The notes beneath the pieces were generated by a model. It saw only the letters and a program-made list of their open reading frames with translations, had not been told where the DNA came from and searched no databases. The position numbers and the translations under genes are program-made. Below are positions 20,030 to 32,070 of a DNA stretch of 36,730 nt, in pieces. Position 1 is the stretch's first letter; each line of letters starts with the position of its first letter. Origin of the DNA: Terfezia claveryi (Eukaryota > Ascomycota > Pezizomycetes > Pezizales > Pezizaceae); NCBI GenBank assembly GCA_015179025.1, contig WHUX01000366.1, positions 1 through 36,730 of the forward strand, given 5' to 3'.

Positions 20030-20875
20030 GCTCCGAAACTGATGTGAGAACTAATTTGATAGCGAGCCCATGCCGAAGGGGTGGCACTATTTCCTGTCAA
20101 GTGAGATGGTTATAACGATCCCAAGTTCCTTATCGACTCCAGTTTGGGCTGTCTGCTACTAGTCCGATGGGTTTAGAAGCAAAAAGGGCATATGGAGTAC
20201 TTTTGTTATCTAGAGAAGTGTACGGAGTATATGAGACGGCAAGCTGTCAGTGACTTGGGTGGGAATCGAGTCGTTTAATTATCTAAAAATGAAAACCAAT
20301 AAAAATATTAAATCAACAAATGAAAAAATACCTAATAAAGGGACGTGGGACAGCATATGCATCTCTTGACTACCGGTAGTCTTCCTATCCGCCCAAAGAC
20401 TTCAACGCCCTCTCTCCCCTTTCGGCTTATATTTCGCAAAAGCACCTAAGTTGAGGGTTTTCTTTTTCTTTTCTAAAGTCTATACCCACAATCAACCTAA
20501 GGTTGTGGTGGGGCCCCGAGTCTCCCCTCTGAAATGCTTTCGGGAGGCAGGAATCCACCGATCGCATATCTACACATTAAACAAAAAGAAATGGATCCTT
20601 AGAAAACACACATGTCCTAGGGGTGCTTGTAAATTCCCCCACCTACAGAATCCGGTCATATCTTGCATAAATGTATCCCCCTTCCTAGATGGTTATAAGC
20701 TAGGAAATTACAAGATATTAAAAATACTCTAGAAGATTGAATGATATGTTGCTCGGTACGGACGGTGGTTCTAGGATTCACTCCTGGGAGGTTTAGTTAG
20801 CAATATGTCAACCGGCTTAATAGATATAGTTCCTGGGAATACCTGGGGAATTATGCACCCCGCAAAGCATTCGCT

Positions 20876-23800
20876 TTAGTTGCTGGGACCATGAAGCACA
20901 TTTAGGCGCATCCGGAGGATCTGGGCCTGTTCGGCTTGCCCAGTTTTTTCGTGGAGGGAAATTAGGCGACGGACTGTATTTTGCGTTCGTAGGTGGTTTA
21001 CTCCCAATAAATTCTCCCTCTCAGCCAATACCCGCGCATACCACTCCAGCGCTTTCTCATACTGTCCTTGGCTGTAGAATACCCCTGCCATATTATTGAC
21101 CGTACCGAGGGTGTCAGGGTGGTCCACTCCCAAAGTTTTCTCCCTCGCAGCCAATGAGCGCCCATACCACTCCAGCGCTTTCTCATACTGTCCTTGGTTG
21201 TAAAATACCCTTGCCATATTATTGACCGTACCGAGGGTATCAGGGTGGTCCACTCCCAAAGTTATCTCCCTCCCAGCCAATGCGCGCCTATACCACTCCA
21301 GCGCTTTCTCATACTGTCCTTGGTTGTAAAATACCCTTGCCATATTATTGACCGTAGTGAGGGTGTCAGGGTGGTCCACTCCCAAAGTTATCTCCCTCCC
21401 AGCCAATGCGCGCCCATACCACTCCAGCGTTTTCTCATACTGTCCTTGGTTGTCGAATACCAATGCCATATTATTGACCGTAGTGATGGTGTCAGGGTGG
21501 TCCACTCCAAAAGTTTTCTCCCTCGCAGCCAATGCGCGCCCATACCACTCCAGCGCTTTCTCATACTGTCCTTGGTTGTAAAATACCCCTGCCATATTAT
21601 TGACCGTACCGAGGGTATCAGGGTGGTCCACTCCCAAAGTTTTCTCCCTCCCAGCCAATGAGCGCCCATACCACTCCAGCGCTTTCTCATACTGTCCTTG
21701 GCTGTAGAATACCCCTGCCATATTATTGACCGTACCGAGGGTATCAGGGTGGTCCACTCCCAAAGTTTTCTCATTCCCAGCCAATGCGCGCCCATACCAC
21801 TCCAGCGCTTTCTCATACTGTCCTTGGCTGTAGAATACCCCTGCCATATTATTGACCGTACCGAGGGTGTCAGGGTGGTCCACTCCCAAAGTTTTCTCGG
21901 TCCCAGCCAATGCGCGCCCATACCACTCCAGCGCTTTCTCATACTGTCCTTGGTTGTAAAATACCCCTGCCATATTATTGACCGTACCGAGGGTGTCAGG
22001 GTGGTCCACTCCCAAAGTTTTCTCCCTCCCAGCCAATGCGCGCCCATACCACTCCAGCGCTTTCTCATACTGTCCTTGGTTGTAAAATACCCTTGCCATA
22101 TTATTGACCGTACCGAGGGTATCAGGGTGGTCCACTCCCAAAGTTATCTCCCTCCCAGCCAATGCGCGCCCATACCACTCCAGCGCTTTCTCATACTGTC
22201 CTTGGTTGTCGAATACCAATGCCATATTATTGACCGTAGTGAGGGTGTCAGGGTGGTCCACTCCAAAAGTTTTCTCCCTCGCAGCCAATGCGCGCCCATA
22301 CCACTCCAGCGCTTTCTCATACTGTCCTTGGTTGTAAAATACCCTTGCCATATTATTGACCGTACCGAGGGTATCAGGGTGGTCCACTCCCAAAGTTATC
22401 TCCCTCCCAGCCAATGCGCGCCTATACCACTCCAGCGCTTTCTCATACTGTCCTTGTTTGTCGAATACCAATGCCATATAATTGACCGTACAGAGGGTGT
22501 TAGGGTGGTCCACTCCCAAAGTTTTCTCGTTCCCAGCCAATGCCATCCTATACCACCCCAACGCCTCATGCTGTCGTCCATGCCTCCTATATACATCACC
22601 TAAACTCATACATCCATCGTTCATGCTCATATTACTGACTCCTGTGTATTGTGCTATGTGTTGTGTTACTGCATCAATGTGTAGCATGATACGCCGCTCA
22701 AATATCCAGTCTTCTATGCGTCCTTCATTTGACTCGTCAACTCCTGATACAACTACTTCGAAGGCCTCCCTTGCAATATCTATTTCCTTTTGTGACTCAG
22801 ACTTGAGTCGAAGTTTCGCCCAAGAATGTACTAAAGGATGTATACTGAAACTATCATCATTGCGGCTTCGCTTTGCTAGCGAGTACGAAAGTAAGGTCCT
22901 AATTGCATGTTCCAAGTCTATACCAATTAATAAAAATTTAAAACTATAAAAGACATGAAGAAATTTAAATAATTGAAACAGTGGTTTATACCATATGGTT
23001 CGAGGTTCATCCCACGCTTCAGCAGTTCTTCCGAGATGTCCTCATTGTTAAGAAACCCACAAACTAATAGCAGCTTAGCTGCTTTCGGACTCTTTTGCTG
23101 GATCATATTGAATGACATCTCCCATGTAGCAAACACCGATCTATCTTGCTTTCCCCCTTTCCATCTTCTGCTTAGAAGATAACTCGCATTGGTTTGGTAA
23201 TCTTTTAGATATCGACCTAATGAGCACTGTGTCATATGAATATATGCTCCAGCTTGATCTAAAGCAAGTGGCAGGTATCCCAGCTCTTCTGCTATAGTAC
23301 TGCAAGTAGTTTGTTCTGTATATGGATTACCAAATTAGATAATATATCATTAATGTTTGCAGACTTCGCTTACCACTAGGTATCAGATCCTTAAATTTAG
23401 GCATTGCACATGCCTTGAGTAGCAGCTGTATAGCCTCCATCGATTGCATTTGCTGCACTTCGAACCCCCTCCGACCTTGTTGTAGATCACGCCGCCTGCT
23501 TGTAATGATCACAGTCCCATGATTGCATACCGGAATATATTCTTCTATATCAACCAACTCAGGGTCATCAAGGTTATCAAACACAAGAAGCCAATTCCTA
23601 TTTTCCGGTAATGCAAACCATCGCTTCACAGCATCTACAATGTATTGTGCCTCTGATGGTTGTGTAACCGCAAAGCATCCATTAGAATCCAGTTTACCAG
23701 CCATACCCAACAGATGTAAATAATCCTCTGAGAACTCTGCATGATGTTTGATAAGCCGCTGCATTATCTGAGTATATCCGAGTATTGTAGTCTGGTCACT

Positions 23801-24751
23801 AGCAGCATTGATCCAAAAGACCGATGAATAGTCTCTATAATACTGGTGGATATATTCTAATACAAGTTGAGTTTTCCCCATACCTCCGGTGCCATAGAGG
23901 ACAATTGTATTCTGCCTTTGTTTTCCTTCTTTTACCTCCTGCTTCAGGTTCTCAAGTAAATATTCTCTCCCAACAAATTCAGAAGATTTTCGGACATTCA
24001 GAAGGAACGGGATATCGAATGTGAGTTTCAGTGTTGAAACTTGTGATTTTGCTTGATATACTTGCCCTGGAGATGTTGGAAGCACATGAAACAGTCCATC
24101 ATTGAGGCTTGTCAATGTTCGCAACAAGTCGTCCAGCTTTGCTTTGTCTGCAACTACCCAGCGGAGCTTGCGGTATATGGATAGTGATTGCTGTAATCTG
24201 CCCATTGCATCCGTCATGGAGGATATCTCCTCCGAAAGTCCCGGGAGAAGTTTCTGATTTCCCAGCACACGAGGGTTTTCTAGAAGATGCAGGTCGGTTT
24301 CGTGAATGGTAGGAATTACCTGTTCTGTATTTGCATATCGAAGGGGAGACTTGGAACGCGACTTGGAGCGGGACCTAAATAGCAGGGGTATCGATAGCCG
24401 ATTGTGTCGTGAGGTTCTACCATTTGCTTCCTTCACCGCAATTCCATATTTTGCTTGCAACTTTTCAACGCTCGCAAATGCCGCAACTATTCTTGCCAAA
24501 GTAGCTGTAGCATATCGGTACCGGTAGTCTTTGGGGTCAAGTCGCATCTGATTATTGTCGTTTCCGAGTCCCCAAGCTTCCTCCCATCCCTTGAGCCGAA
24601 GGCCCTCCGTGCGTAGTTTATGCAAGATGGAGTCATATGTGGTGCCAACATCGCTCATATCATCGAAAATCTTGTAGTAGTCCGTAGCAGCCTTAGCTAA
24701 CTGCCCCGCTAGGCTGACAACTCCGATGGTGATGCCAATTGGGTCCGACAT
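20876..24751 (-). CDS. NLR immune-receptor-like protein: HeLo-like / NB-ARC / TPR (three exons, 1,247 aa)
   Basis: Exons 24751-23374, 23315-22992 and 22917-20876 join in frame (3,744 nt) after removal of a 58-nt intron (GTAAGC...TACAG) and a 74-nt intron (GTATAA...TATAG). Residues ~1-225 resemble the HeLo domain (DPIGITIGVVSLAGQL, KLRTEGLRLKGWEEAWGLG), a membrane-acting cell-death domain of fungal incompatibility proteins. NB-ARC follows: Walker A GTGGMGKT at 287-294, Walker B LLVFDNLDD at 388-396, GTVIITSRR, GYLPLALDQAGA about 472-483, and SIHPLVHSW at 592-600 in the position of the MHD motif. Thirteen 42-residue TPR units run from ~673 to ~1235. All motifs look intact, so it should be a functional ATP/ADP switch. 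HeLo is the least certain assignment. Its ligand is unknown. Confidence 0.88.
21010..22590 (-). repeat. Highly homogeneous 126-bp (42-aa) TPR-coding repeats
   Basis: About a dozen tandem 126-bp units encode variants of GQYEKALEWYGRALA, then REKTLGVDHPDTL, then TVNNMA.VF. Differences cluster at a few codons: G/R after WY, the residues after ALA (G, A; R, N, T), K/I and L/F before GVDHP, G/T before TVNNM, R/G/L before VF, and the N/S/D residue before the next QGQY. The first and last units are more diverged. The near-identity at DNA level implies recent expansion or gene conversion. It also explains the long spurious frames on both strands. Confidence 0.92.
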
Positions 24752-25974
24752 TATATATATTGGGTCTAGAATTCAAAGTTAGAATAAATATAACTGAAGT
24801 ACTAAGATATAGTCCAAACCTCAAATGCGCGGGTTAAAGGATGGGGAGTTTCGTGATATGTTTACAGAGATCCTACCTGGGGTGCGGCTGAGGGTTATAG
24901 CATACCTATTTATAACTAGGTACTGCGGGGATTCGAATTCGGCTTGGGGAAATACCCTACTGTACAAGGTTGATAGATCGAATTTGATACATACATACAT
25001 ACATACTCTGCATACTACATACCGTACCTACACTTATTTATCGTAGGCCTACCGATTTACTAGGTAATCTCTACGAGAGGTTGTGCAACCAGACTATACT
25101 GTAGGTAAATTTTATTATCCTCAAATTTGCGGTAGCTGAAGGCACTGCTTAAACGTCTATCACAGAGAGCGGGCATTTGTATTCGTTACTTACCTCCTTG
25201 GAGAAAATTTATCAAGCCCAAATCATGAATACCAGTGTTAATACCAGGAGATACCACCCCAAATGTCGAAGAAAAATACATGCAGATAACAAAGAGCCTC
25301 TGTTCACTGCCCTCCTCAGGCTCCCGATGTCGCTTCGTCACACACTCCAATTTCACCCTGATACATCCATGCTCCTTCTCCCGCAACTCCTCCAACCACA
25401 TCTACAGTTCAGAATCGTGAGGGCGGGCATTTGCATCATTTATGACGAAAACTCGTTGTCAGGGAGTTACTGAGGTTGCAGGGTTATTGGGACGGATCCA
25501 GGAGGGCAGAGGTGGGGATGTTTGCGTGGGTTTGTGGAAGAAGACAGGAGGTGGATTGGTCTAGGCTCTAAACTATCATCGAGACCTTGGGGTTGCCCTG
25601 AAACTCTAGAACTATGATAGGTTAAAGTATCGTCGATATATCGGAATATTCATGGTCTCAGTGGTATGCATACCATATGGCTACATATATACTTGTACCT
25701 GCATAGCATAGACTTCCCGTAGTGTTATAAGGAGCTTCTTACTCCCGCAGCCTACAAGCTCGAGGCATAGGTAATGGGGCATTTTCTTAGTGCATGACTC
25801 TATATCTTTCAAATAGCAACTACGGTGATCAGCCTGAAGGTAATAAGGCCATTATACATATTCGACCGTCGTACTGCAGGCAGAAGATTCCCTATCCCTC
25901 GAAACTTATCACGAAATTTCAGTCCTCAAAGCTTCACCACAGAGAAACTGATTGCCCATCCTCTGTGCCTCTGA
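24752..25974. other. Upstream region of the NLR gene and intergenic DNA
   Basis: The first ~200 bp is conserved with the region upstream of the duplicate at 29,221 on, so it probably holds the promoter. An AT-rich TATATATAT lies immediately before the ATG. A short CATA microsatellite sits at about 24989-25010. A minus-strand frame at 25186-25401 (LEELREKEHGC) has no recognised domain and is not called. Confidence 0.5.
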
Positions 25975-28900
25975 GTTTATGCTCAGAAACCGATGCGAGA
26001 AGTAATTTCAAGCGCAATTTATATTTGAGGCAGCCCATCTGATGAGTTCGGTGCAGGTCGCGTAGGTGGCACTATTTCCTGTCAAGTGATGATGTCAATG
26101 ATCCCAAGTTCCTTATCGACTCCCGCTTTGGCTGTTTGCTACTAATCCGATGGGTTGAGAAGCAGAAGGGCCATATGGAGTACTTTTATTATCCAGAGAA
26201 CAGTATGTTGAGAGCGAGAATTGCCTATTATCCAGTCGTCCGCGTATTGTACGAAAAAGAAGAGAGAATATTAATATATACGTTCTGGTTCGTTGCGGAA
26301 TTCAGTCCATTCCGGAATGGACCGGAATATATTTTTAATAAATTAACCGGGTTTATGGATACTAACGGAAATTCTTAATATAATAAGTAAAAAAAAAAAC
26401 TCCAACGAAGCTGCTAATATTTTTCTTGCAGAAGTAAAATGAAAAAAAAGGAGAAGGCTCCCTGGAGAACGCTCATGTACTAGGGGTGCCTCTAAATACC
26501 CCCCTTCCCTAGAATTTTGTCATATCCTAAATAAACGTGTCCCCTTCCTATAGCTAGAAAATTACAAGATAACAAAACTATGATATCAGATTGAATATGC
26601 TTGTGAAAAAGACAATGCCCCCAAAACCGAAGCGGAAATAACTCAGGTCAGTTTCTTCCCTCGGTCTTAATAATAATGATTATGTTGCTCGTTGCGGATG
26701 GTGGTTCTAGGATTCACGCCTGGGAGGTTTTATTAGCACTATGTCAACCGGCTTGATAGATACAATTACTAGTATTACCTCTGGAATTATCCACCCTGCA
26801 AATCATCGCTTAGTTGCTGGGACCATGAGGCAACATGGAAGTGCATCCGGAGGATCTGTGGCCTGTTCGGCTTGCCCAGTTTTTCCGTGGAGGTAAATTA
26901 GGCAACGAATTGTATCTTGCGTTCGTAGGTGTTTACTCCCAGTAACTTTTCCCTCCCAGCCAATGCCCGCCTATACCAGTCCAGTGCTGTTTCATACTGT
27001 CCTTGCTTGTGGAATACCAATGCCATAGTATTGACCGTAGTAAGGGTGTCCGGGTGGTCCACTCCCAAAATTTTCTCCCTCCCAGCCAATGACCGCCCAT
27101 ACCACTCCAGCGCTTCTCATACTGTCCTTGGTTATCGAATACCGATGCCATATTATTGACCGTAGCGAGAGTGTCCGTGTGGTCCATTCCTAATGCCTTC
27201 TCCCTCTCAGCCAATGCGCGCCCATACCATTCCAGCGCTTTCTCATACTGTCCTTGCTTGTCGAATACCAATGCTATACTGTGGACTATAGTGAGAGTGT
27301 CCGAGTGGCCTACCCCGAATCCTTCTCATACCCAATCAATGCCCATCTATACCACCTCAACACCTCATGTTGCCGCCGGTATGCATCTCCTAAATTCCTA
27401 GATCCATCCGGCATATATATATTACTGACTCCTGCGTATTGTACCATGCATGTATTTTGTTACCGCGTCGATGTGTGGCATAACACGCTGCTCAAATATC
27501 CATCTTCCGTGCATCCTTCATTTGACTCTGCTAAGTCTATATCATTCAATATATTAGCGGTAATTTCAATACCATTCATGATAAGGTCAAAGGTCAAAGA
27601 TATATCAAACATATAAGATACAAATCGATAATACTATAAAAGACATAAAAAATTTAAATCTTAAGAAAAGGAGTTCATACCATGTGGTTCCAGGTTCATC
27701 CCACGCTTCAGCAGTTCTTCCGAAATATCCTCATTGTTAAGAAATCCACAAATTAATAGTAGCTTGGCTGCCTTCGGACTCTTTTGCTGGATTGTATTGA
27801 ATGATATCTCCCATGTGGCAAACACCGATCTATCTTGCTTTCCCCCTTTCCATCCTTTGCTTAGAAGATAACTCGCAATGCTCTGGTAATCGTTTAGATA
27901 TCGACCTAAAGAGTACTGTGCCATATGAATATATGCTCCAGCATCTTAGGCAAGTTGCCCGCCAGGTATCCTAACTCCTGCACTATTCTACTTGCAGTGG
28001 TCTGGTCTAGATATTTCCAGGTTAGATACTGTGTTATGGTATATATGTGTAGGATCTACTTACCACTCAGTACCAGATCTTCGAACTTAGGTATTGCGCA
28101 TGCCATAAGTAGTAGTTGTACGGCTCTATGGGCTGCATTTGCTGAACTCCCAACCCCCTTCAACCTTGTTGTAGATCACGCCGCCTGCTTGTAATGATCA
28201 CTGTACCGTGATTACATGCTAGAATATATTCCTCTATATCTACCGAGTCAGGATCATCAAGGTTACCAAACACAAGAAGCTAATTCATATTTTCTGGTAA
28301 AGTTAACCATTGTTTAACAGCATCCACAACATATTGTGCCTCTGATGGTTGTGTAACCGCAAAGCATCCATTAGAATCCAATTTACCGGCCATACCCAAC
28401 AGCCGAACAATATGCGAATTATCCTCCGAGAGCTGTGCGTGATGTTCAATAAGCTGTTGCATTATCTGAGTGAACCCGAGAATTGTAGCCTAGCTACTGG
28501 CAGCATTGACCCAAGAGATTGATGAGTAGTCCTTACAATGCTGATGGATATACTCTATGCATGCCCCCGTCCCATAGAGGACAATTGTATTCTGGGTATG
28601 TTTGCCTTCTTCTATATTCTGCTTCAAGCTCTCAATCAGGTATTCCCTCCCCACAAACTTCCCCACAAACTCTGAAGATTTTCGGATCTCCGAAAGGAAC
28701 GGAATATCGAATGAGAGAGTCAGCTTCGAAACTTGTGATTTTGCTTGATATACCGGCCCTGGTAATGTTGGAAGCACATGAAATAGTCCATCATTGAGGC
28801 TTGTCAATGTTCGCAACAGGTCGTCCAGCTTTGCTTTGTCTGCAACTACCCAGCGGAGCTTGCGGTACATGGATAGTGATTGCTGTAATCTGCCCATTGC

Positions 28901-29450
28901 ATCCGTCATGGAGGAGATCTCCTCCGGAAGCCCTGGAAGAAGTTGCTGATTTCCCAGCACACGAGGATTTTCTAGAAGATGCAAATCGGTTTCGTGAACG
29001 GTAGGAATTACCTGTTCTGTATTTGCATTTGGAAGCGGAGATCCCCAAGCTTTCTCTCATCCCTTGAGCCGAAGCCCCCCGTGCGTAGTTTATGCAAGAT
29101 GGAGTCATATGTGGTGCCAACATCACCCATATCATCGAAAATTTTGTAGTAGTCCGCAGCAGACTTCGCTAACTGCCCCGCCAGGCCGACAATTCCGATG
29201 CTGAGGCCAACTGGGTCCATTATATATATTGGGTCTTATTTGGATCTAGAACACGTTAGAATAAATATAACTGAAGTACCAGGATATAGTCCAAACCTCA
29301 AATGCGTGAGTGAAGGATTAGGAATTCCGTGATCTAACGTTTACAGAGGCCTAGTTACCTGGGGGTTGTACCTGGGTAGTCTGGTTATACCTGGGGCGTT
29401 GTACCATTCCTATTTGTAGCTACTGCAGGCGGGTTTCGAATTCGGTGTGG
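25975..29450. repeat. Segmental duplication, unit B (decayed NLR and flanks)
   Basis: Same orientation as unit A and shorter, because of internal deletions and fewer TPR units. It shares flanking non-coding blocks on both sides, such as GGTGGCACTATTTCCTGTCA on the left and AATATAACTGAAGTACC on the right. Confidence 0.8.
26815..29220 (-). pseudogene. NLR pseudogene, tandem duplicate of the intact gene, Walker A deleted
   Basis: Starts MDPVGLSIGIVGLAGQL at 29220. About 250 bp of the HeLo-like region is missing between AWG and ANTEQVIP (near 29040). In the P-loop the sequence runs from YGTG directly to CIEYIHQ (about 28550-28580), removing eight or nine residues that include GMGKT. TAG at ~28490 and further frame breaks follow. 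The exon-2 equivalent (27924-27661) is well kept. Only about four TPR units remain (26930-27350), with a one-base loss in GCTTTCTCAT near 27115 shifting the frame. Loss of nucleotide binding plus stops make it non-functional as an NLR. Confidence 0.88.
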
Positions 29451-30380
29451 GAATATAGCAGTTACTGTCGACAGGTCACTGAGATACCGAGGCAAGCAAA
29501 GGGGCACGGTAAGTAGGACTTGGTCAGTTGTAAAGACAGATCCATTGCCCTGGTTACCGACTGTTAATGTGCTTAGTCATATACTGTATTAGCTAAACTG
29601 GATATCTAGCCTGCAATTCGCCAGCTGTTTATTCAGCCTGCAATTCACCCCTTCGCCAGCTGTTTATTCAGCCTGCAATTCACCCCTTCACCAGCTCGCT
29701 ATTCAGCCTGCAATCTATCCAATATCAGCCCATTCCCTAGCTTGACGTGCAACCACCTAGCCATATGGCCGCTTTATTTTTTCATATCAACCACTCTCGG
29801 ATTTACCCTGAACTCGACTCGTATTTACCCTGAACTCGCCAAGATGGAAGTCTTGTGGTTGGGGCAGCATGAATCAGTGGGGGAAGGGGGGAAGCACGAA
29901 CCAGTGGGGAAGCGAAAGGGGGCAGCATTAGCCAGCGGGGGAGGAAGGGCAGCATGAACTAGCGGGGGAAGGAGGGGGCCAGTGCCTTGCTCCAACATTG
30001 CCTTGCTCTATAGGCTGCTTCCGAGCAATTCAGCTGCTTCCGAGCAATTCATATAAGCCCGCTCCTAATAGCTTGCATAAGCTGATTACCAAAAAAGCTC
30101 ATATACCTCTTCCAATGGCTTTTATAATAAGCCTGCCCCTTCTACTGACTATAGTTGCTGGTATTTAAGTTTAATAGAAAAAATTAGAAAAAACTTCTAT
30201 TCAAATAACAAAAACGAGTTGCCCCAGTCCACTATACTCCGAGCGCCATCACACTACTTCTTAGGTCGCCCTCGTTGTAGACTTGTGATTTGGTGGAGAT
30301 ATAGTGAACTGGAGCATTAAGGAATGGATACCCGACAACCCTGCTCCCTCGTCCTTTCCAATGATATTAAGGCAATTAAC
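29451..30380. other. Repeat-rich stretch without genes
   Basis: Holds a 39-bp repeat in about three copies (CAGCCTGCAATTCACCCC, 29609-29715), a G-rich ~28-bp degenerate repeat (AGCATGAACTAGCGGGGGAA type, 29866-29985), and a duplicated GCTGCTTCCGAGCAATTCA near 30008-30050. The last is reminiscent of the satellite units at 1.9-4.6 kb. No protein gene is supported. Confidence 0.55.
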
Positions 30381-30385
30381 TTCTT

Positions 30386-30468
30386 GCCTCCACTGGGATT
30401 CGAACTTGGGCCCTCAATAAGTAACCATGACCGTAAAGTAAAGAACTTACCACTGCGCCATGCCTACC
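30386..30468 (-). other. tRNA-like sequence (A and B boxes), pseudo-tRNA or SINE head
   Basis: Read on the minus strand, TGGCGCAGTGG (30460-30450) matches the pol III A box and GTTCGAATCCC (about 30405-30395) the B box, at tRNA-like spacing. The putative acceptor halves (GTAGGCA and TGGAGGC) do not pair, and the T stem is poor. A working tRNA is therefore unlikely. A decayed tRNA or the 5' head of a tRNA-derived SINE fits better. Confidence 0.45.
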
Positions 30469-30644
30469 GTCAGTTTCAACACCATACAGCTAAATTCTGC
30501 TGTTGAATCGGCTTATATTATGCTACCCAAAAATGCTAGATTATGCAGTTGACTGATTTGATAGTATAGTATTACGGAGGGGGACTTGATTTCTGTTATA
30601 TTATGTTGCATTTTCTTCGTTTATTTGTATGTTATATTTTCATA

Positions 30645-30732
30645 CCTCTGCTTGTTGTTTCGCTTGGTTATTTCGCTTGGTTGTTTTGCTTGGTTGTTTC
30701 GCTTGTTATTTCGCTTGGTGTTTCGCTTACAT
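30645..30732. repeat. Short tandem repeat of TTTCGCTTGGTTG type
   Basis: Six or seven imperfect units of 10-13 bp (TTTCGCTTGGTT). No gene is seen between here and 31.1 kb; a minus-strand frame at 30849-31064 (VCNTCYRTAEEA) has no recognised domain. Confidence 0.7.
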
Positions 30733-31139
30733 AGATAGATTCTGTATGCAATAATTATGCTAGAAAATTATTGTGCGGTGAGTAGGCCGCACTGGTGTAT
30801 GGGACAGAACAGTACCGAGTGTTCCTCCAGTATGTAATTGTTGCTAGCTTAAATTCCCGTGTGTACTGCTTCCTCCGCTGTCCTGTAACAGGTGTTGCAA
30901 ACAAGTTTATGTATCTCTTCTAGCTCATTGGTAGCCTCTGCATTTGCAGTCCCTTCTCCTGCCTGTTGTGGTTCAGATGCTTTGGTCCTGTTCAAAGGGA
31001 ACTGGGAACGCGGCCGCTTGATAGTATTCTCAACTATAGGACCAGGTCGTTTTGGTGGCATCACTGAACGTTGTTTTTATTGTTGTTGTTGTTGTGAGGA
31101 TAAGGTTGGAGACAAACATAACAATACATGCTTATTCGG

Positions 31140-31330
31140 TACCGCTACAATCCGCCGCCAATGCCTATGCTGCCTCCGCCGCCAATGCCCCCGCTACCCC
31201 CGCTGCCCCCACTGCCTCTTCCGCTGCCTCCGTCTGCTGCCTTCGTCGCCAATGCCTCCTCCGCCAATGCTTCAGCTGGGTCTAGCAATGCCTTTACCAA
31301 TGCCTCCACTAATGCCTCCCCCAATTCGGG
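31140..31330. repeat. GCC/AATGCC trinucleotide-rich tract
   Basis: Low-complexity runs of GCC, CCG and AATGCC give proline-rich, alanine-rich and serine-rich frames depending on phase. These frames are not considered genes. The tract precedes the piggyBac relic. Confidence 0.6.
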
Positions 31331-31407
31331 ATCTTACTCCAACATCTATAATATGCTTACGACTGGCAAAGCTATTGCCATACCACAAGTGCCAATATAG
31401 CATATAA

Positions 31408-32070
31408 TTTGACAGTTTCTTTAGCAATACTGCATTATTTGCAACTCTTCGAGAGTTAGGTATTGATGCTTGTGGTACTGCACATAAAGCTCAGCTTCCA
31501 GTTGAACTACAAGCATATGAGGATAGGAGTAAGGACTTTGAGTGGGGTGACTTAGCCTCTGTTCCCAGAGATAATGTCTTGTGTGTACGATGGCAGGATA
31601 ATGCTGGTGTTTTCCTTATGACTACATTTCATGACTTTGATGATGGTATAGTTACAAATTGGAAAAGTCCTAAAAAAGGTATTCCTGCTGTTCGTGAGGT
31701 ATTTGGTACTAATGTACGGAAGCTTCTTACAATCCCTCTTACAATTAATGATTTCAACAATCACATGGGGGGGATGGATATTGCTGATCAGTTGCGATCA
31801 TACTACTTACACAGCTAGCAAGTCGTCGTTCATGGCTGCCACTCTTTTACTGGCTATTGGATACGACACTTGTGAACAGCTATTATCTTGTATCGTATGT
31901 ATAATCCTTCTGTATCACATAAGGAGTTTAGGCTCGATGTAGCCCAGGCATTATGGAGTGGATTTAAGTTCAGGCCACTTGCATGTGCTTGTCAAGAATA
32001 AGGCTTATCCATTCTGCAAAGCAACCGGTTGTACTTCTCGGACATATATATATGCACTTATTGTAAATTT
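31408..32070 (+). pseudogene. piggyBac-like transposase relic (C-terminal half)
   Basis: An open frame from 31408 to 31818 reads LRELGIDACGTAHKAQLP, VRWQDNAGVFLMTTFHD and INDFNNHMGGMDIADQLRSYY. The last is the characteristic DDE_Tnp_1_7 (piggyBac) block with its conserved D. After a frameshift near 31815 come RRSWLPLFYWLLDTTLVNSYYL and, in a further frame, PSVSHKEFRLDVAQALW. The C-terminal cysteine-rich domain (PFCKATGC...TYCKFPYC) lies near 32010-32090. A TAA at 31405-31407 and the frame breaks make it non-functional. The N-terminal half and the TTAA-flanked ends were not found. Confidence 0.85.

Larger units (their letters stand above)
20030..24965. repeat. Segmental duplication, unit A (intact NLR and flanks)
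   Basis: The NLR gene plus about 0.85 kb beyond its stop and ~0.2 kb upstream is repeated in the same orientation at about 25,975-29,450. Shared non-coding blocks include GGTGGCACTATTTCCTGTCA (20082 and ~26067), GGTGGTTCTAGGATTCA (~20765 and ~26700) and the upstream TATATATATTGGGTCT and AATATAACTGAAGTAC blocks. The duplication is therefore of genomic DNA, promoter included. Confidence 0.8.

Noticed and set aside
21194..22603. Long plus-strand and alternative minus-strand ORFs over the NLR gene
   Set aside because: They are shadows of the 126-bp TPR-coding repeat; the true frame is fixed by TPR motifs and splicing from the NB-ARC exons.
31128..31400. Proline- or alanine-rich ORFs
   Set aside because: A product of GCC/AATGCC trinucleotide repeats; different frames give different homopolymer-like proteins.
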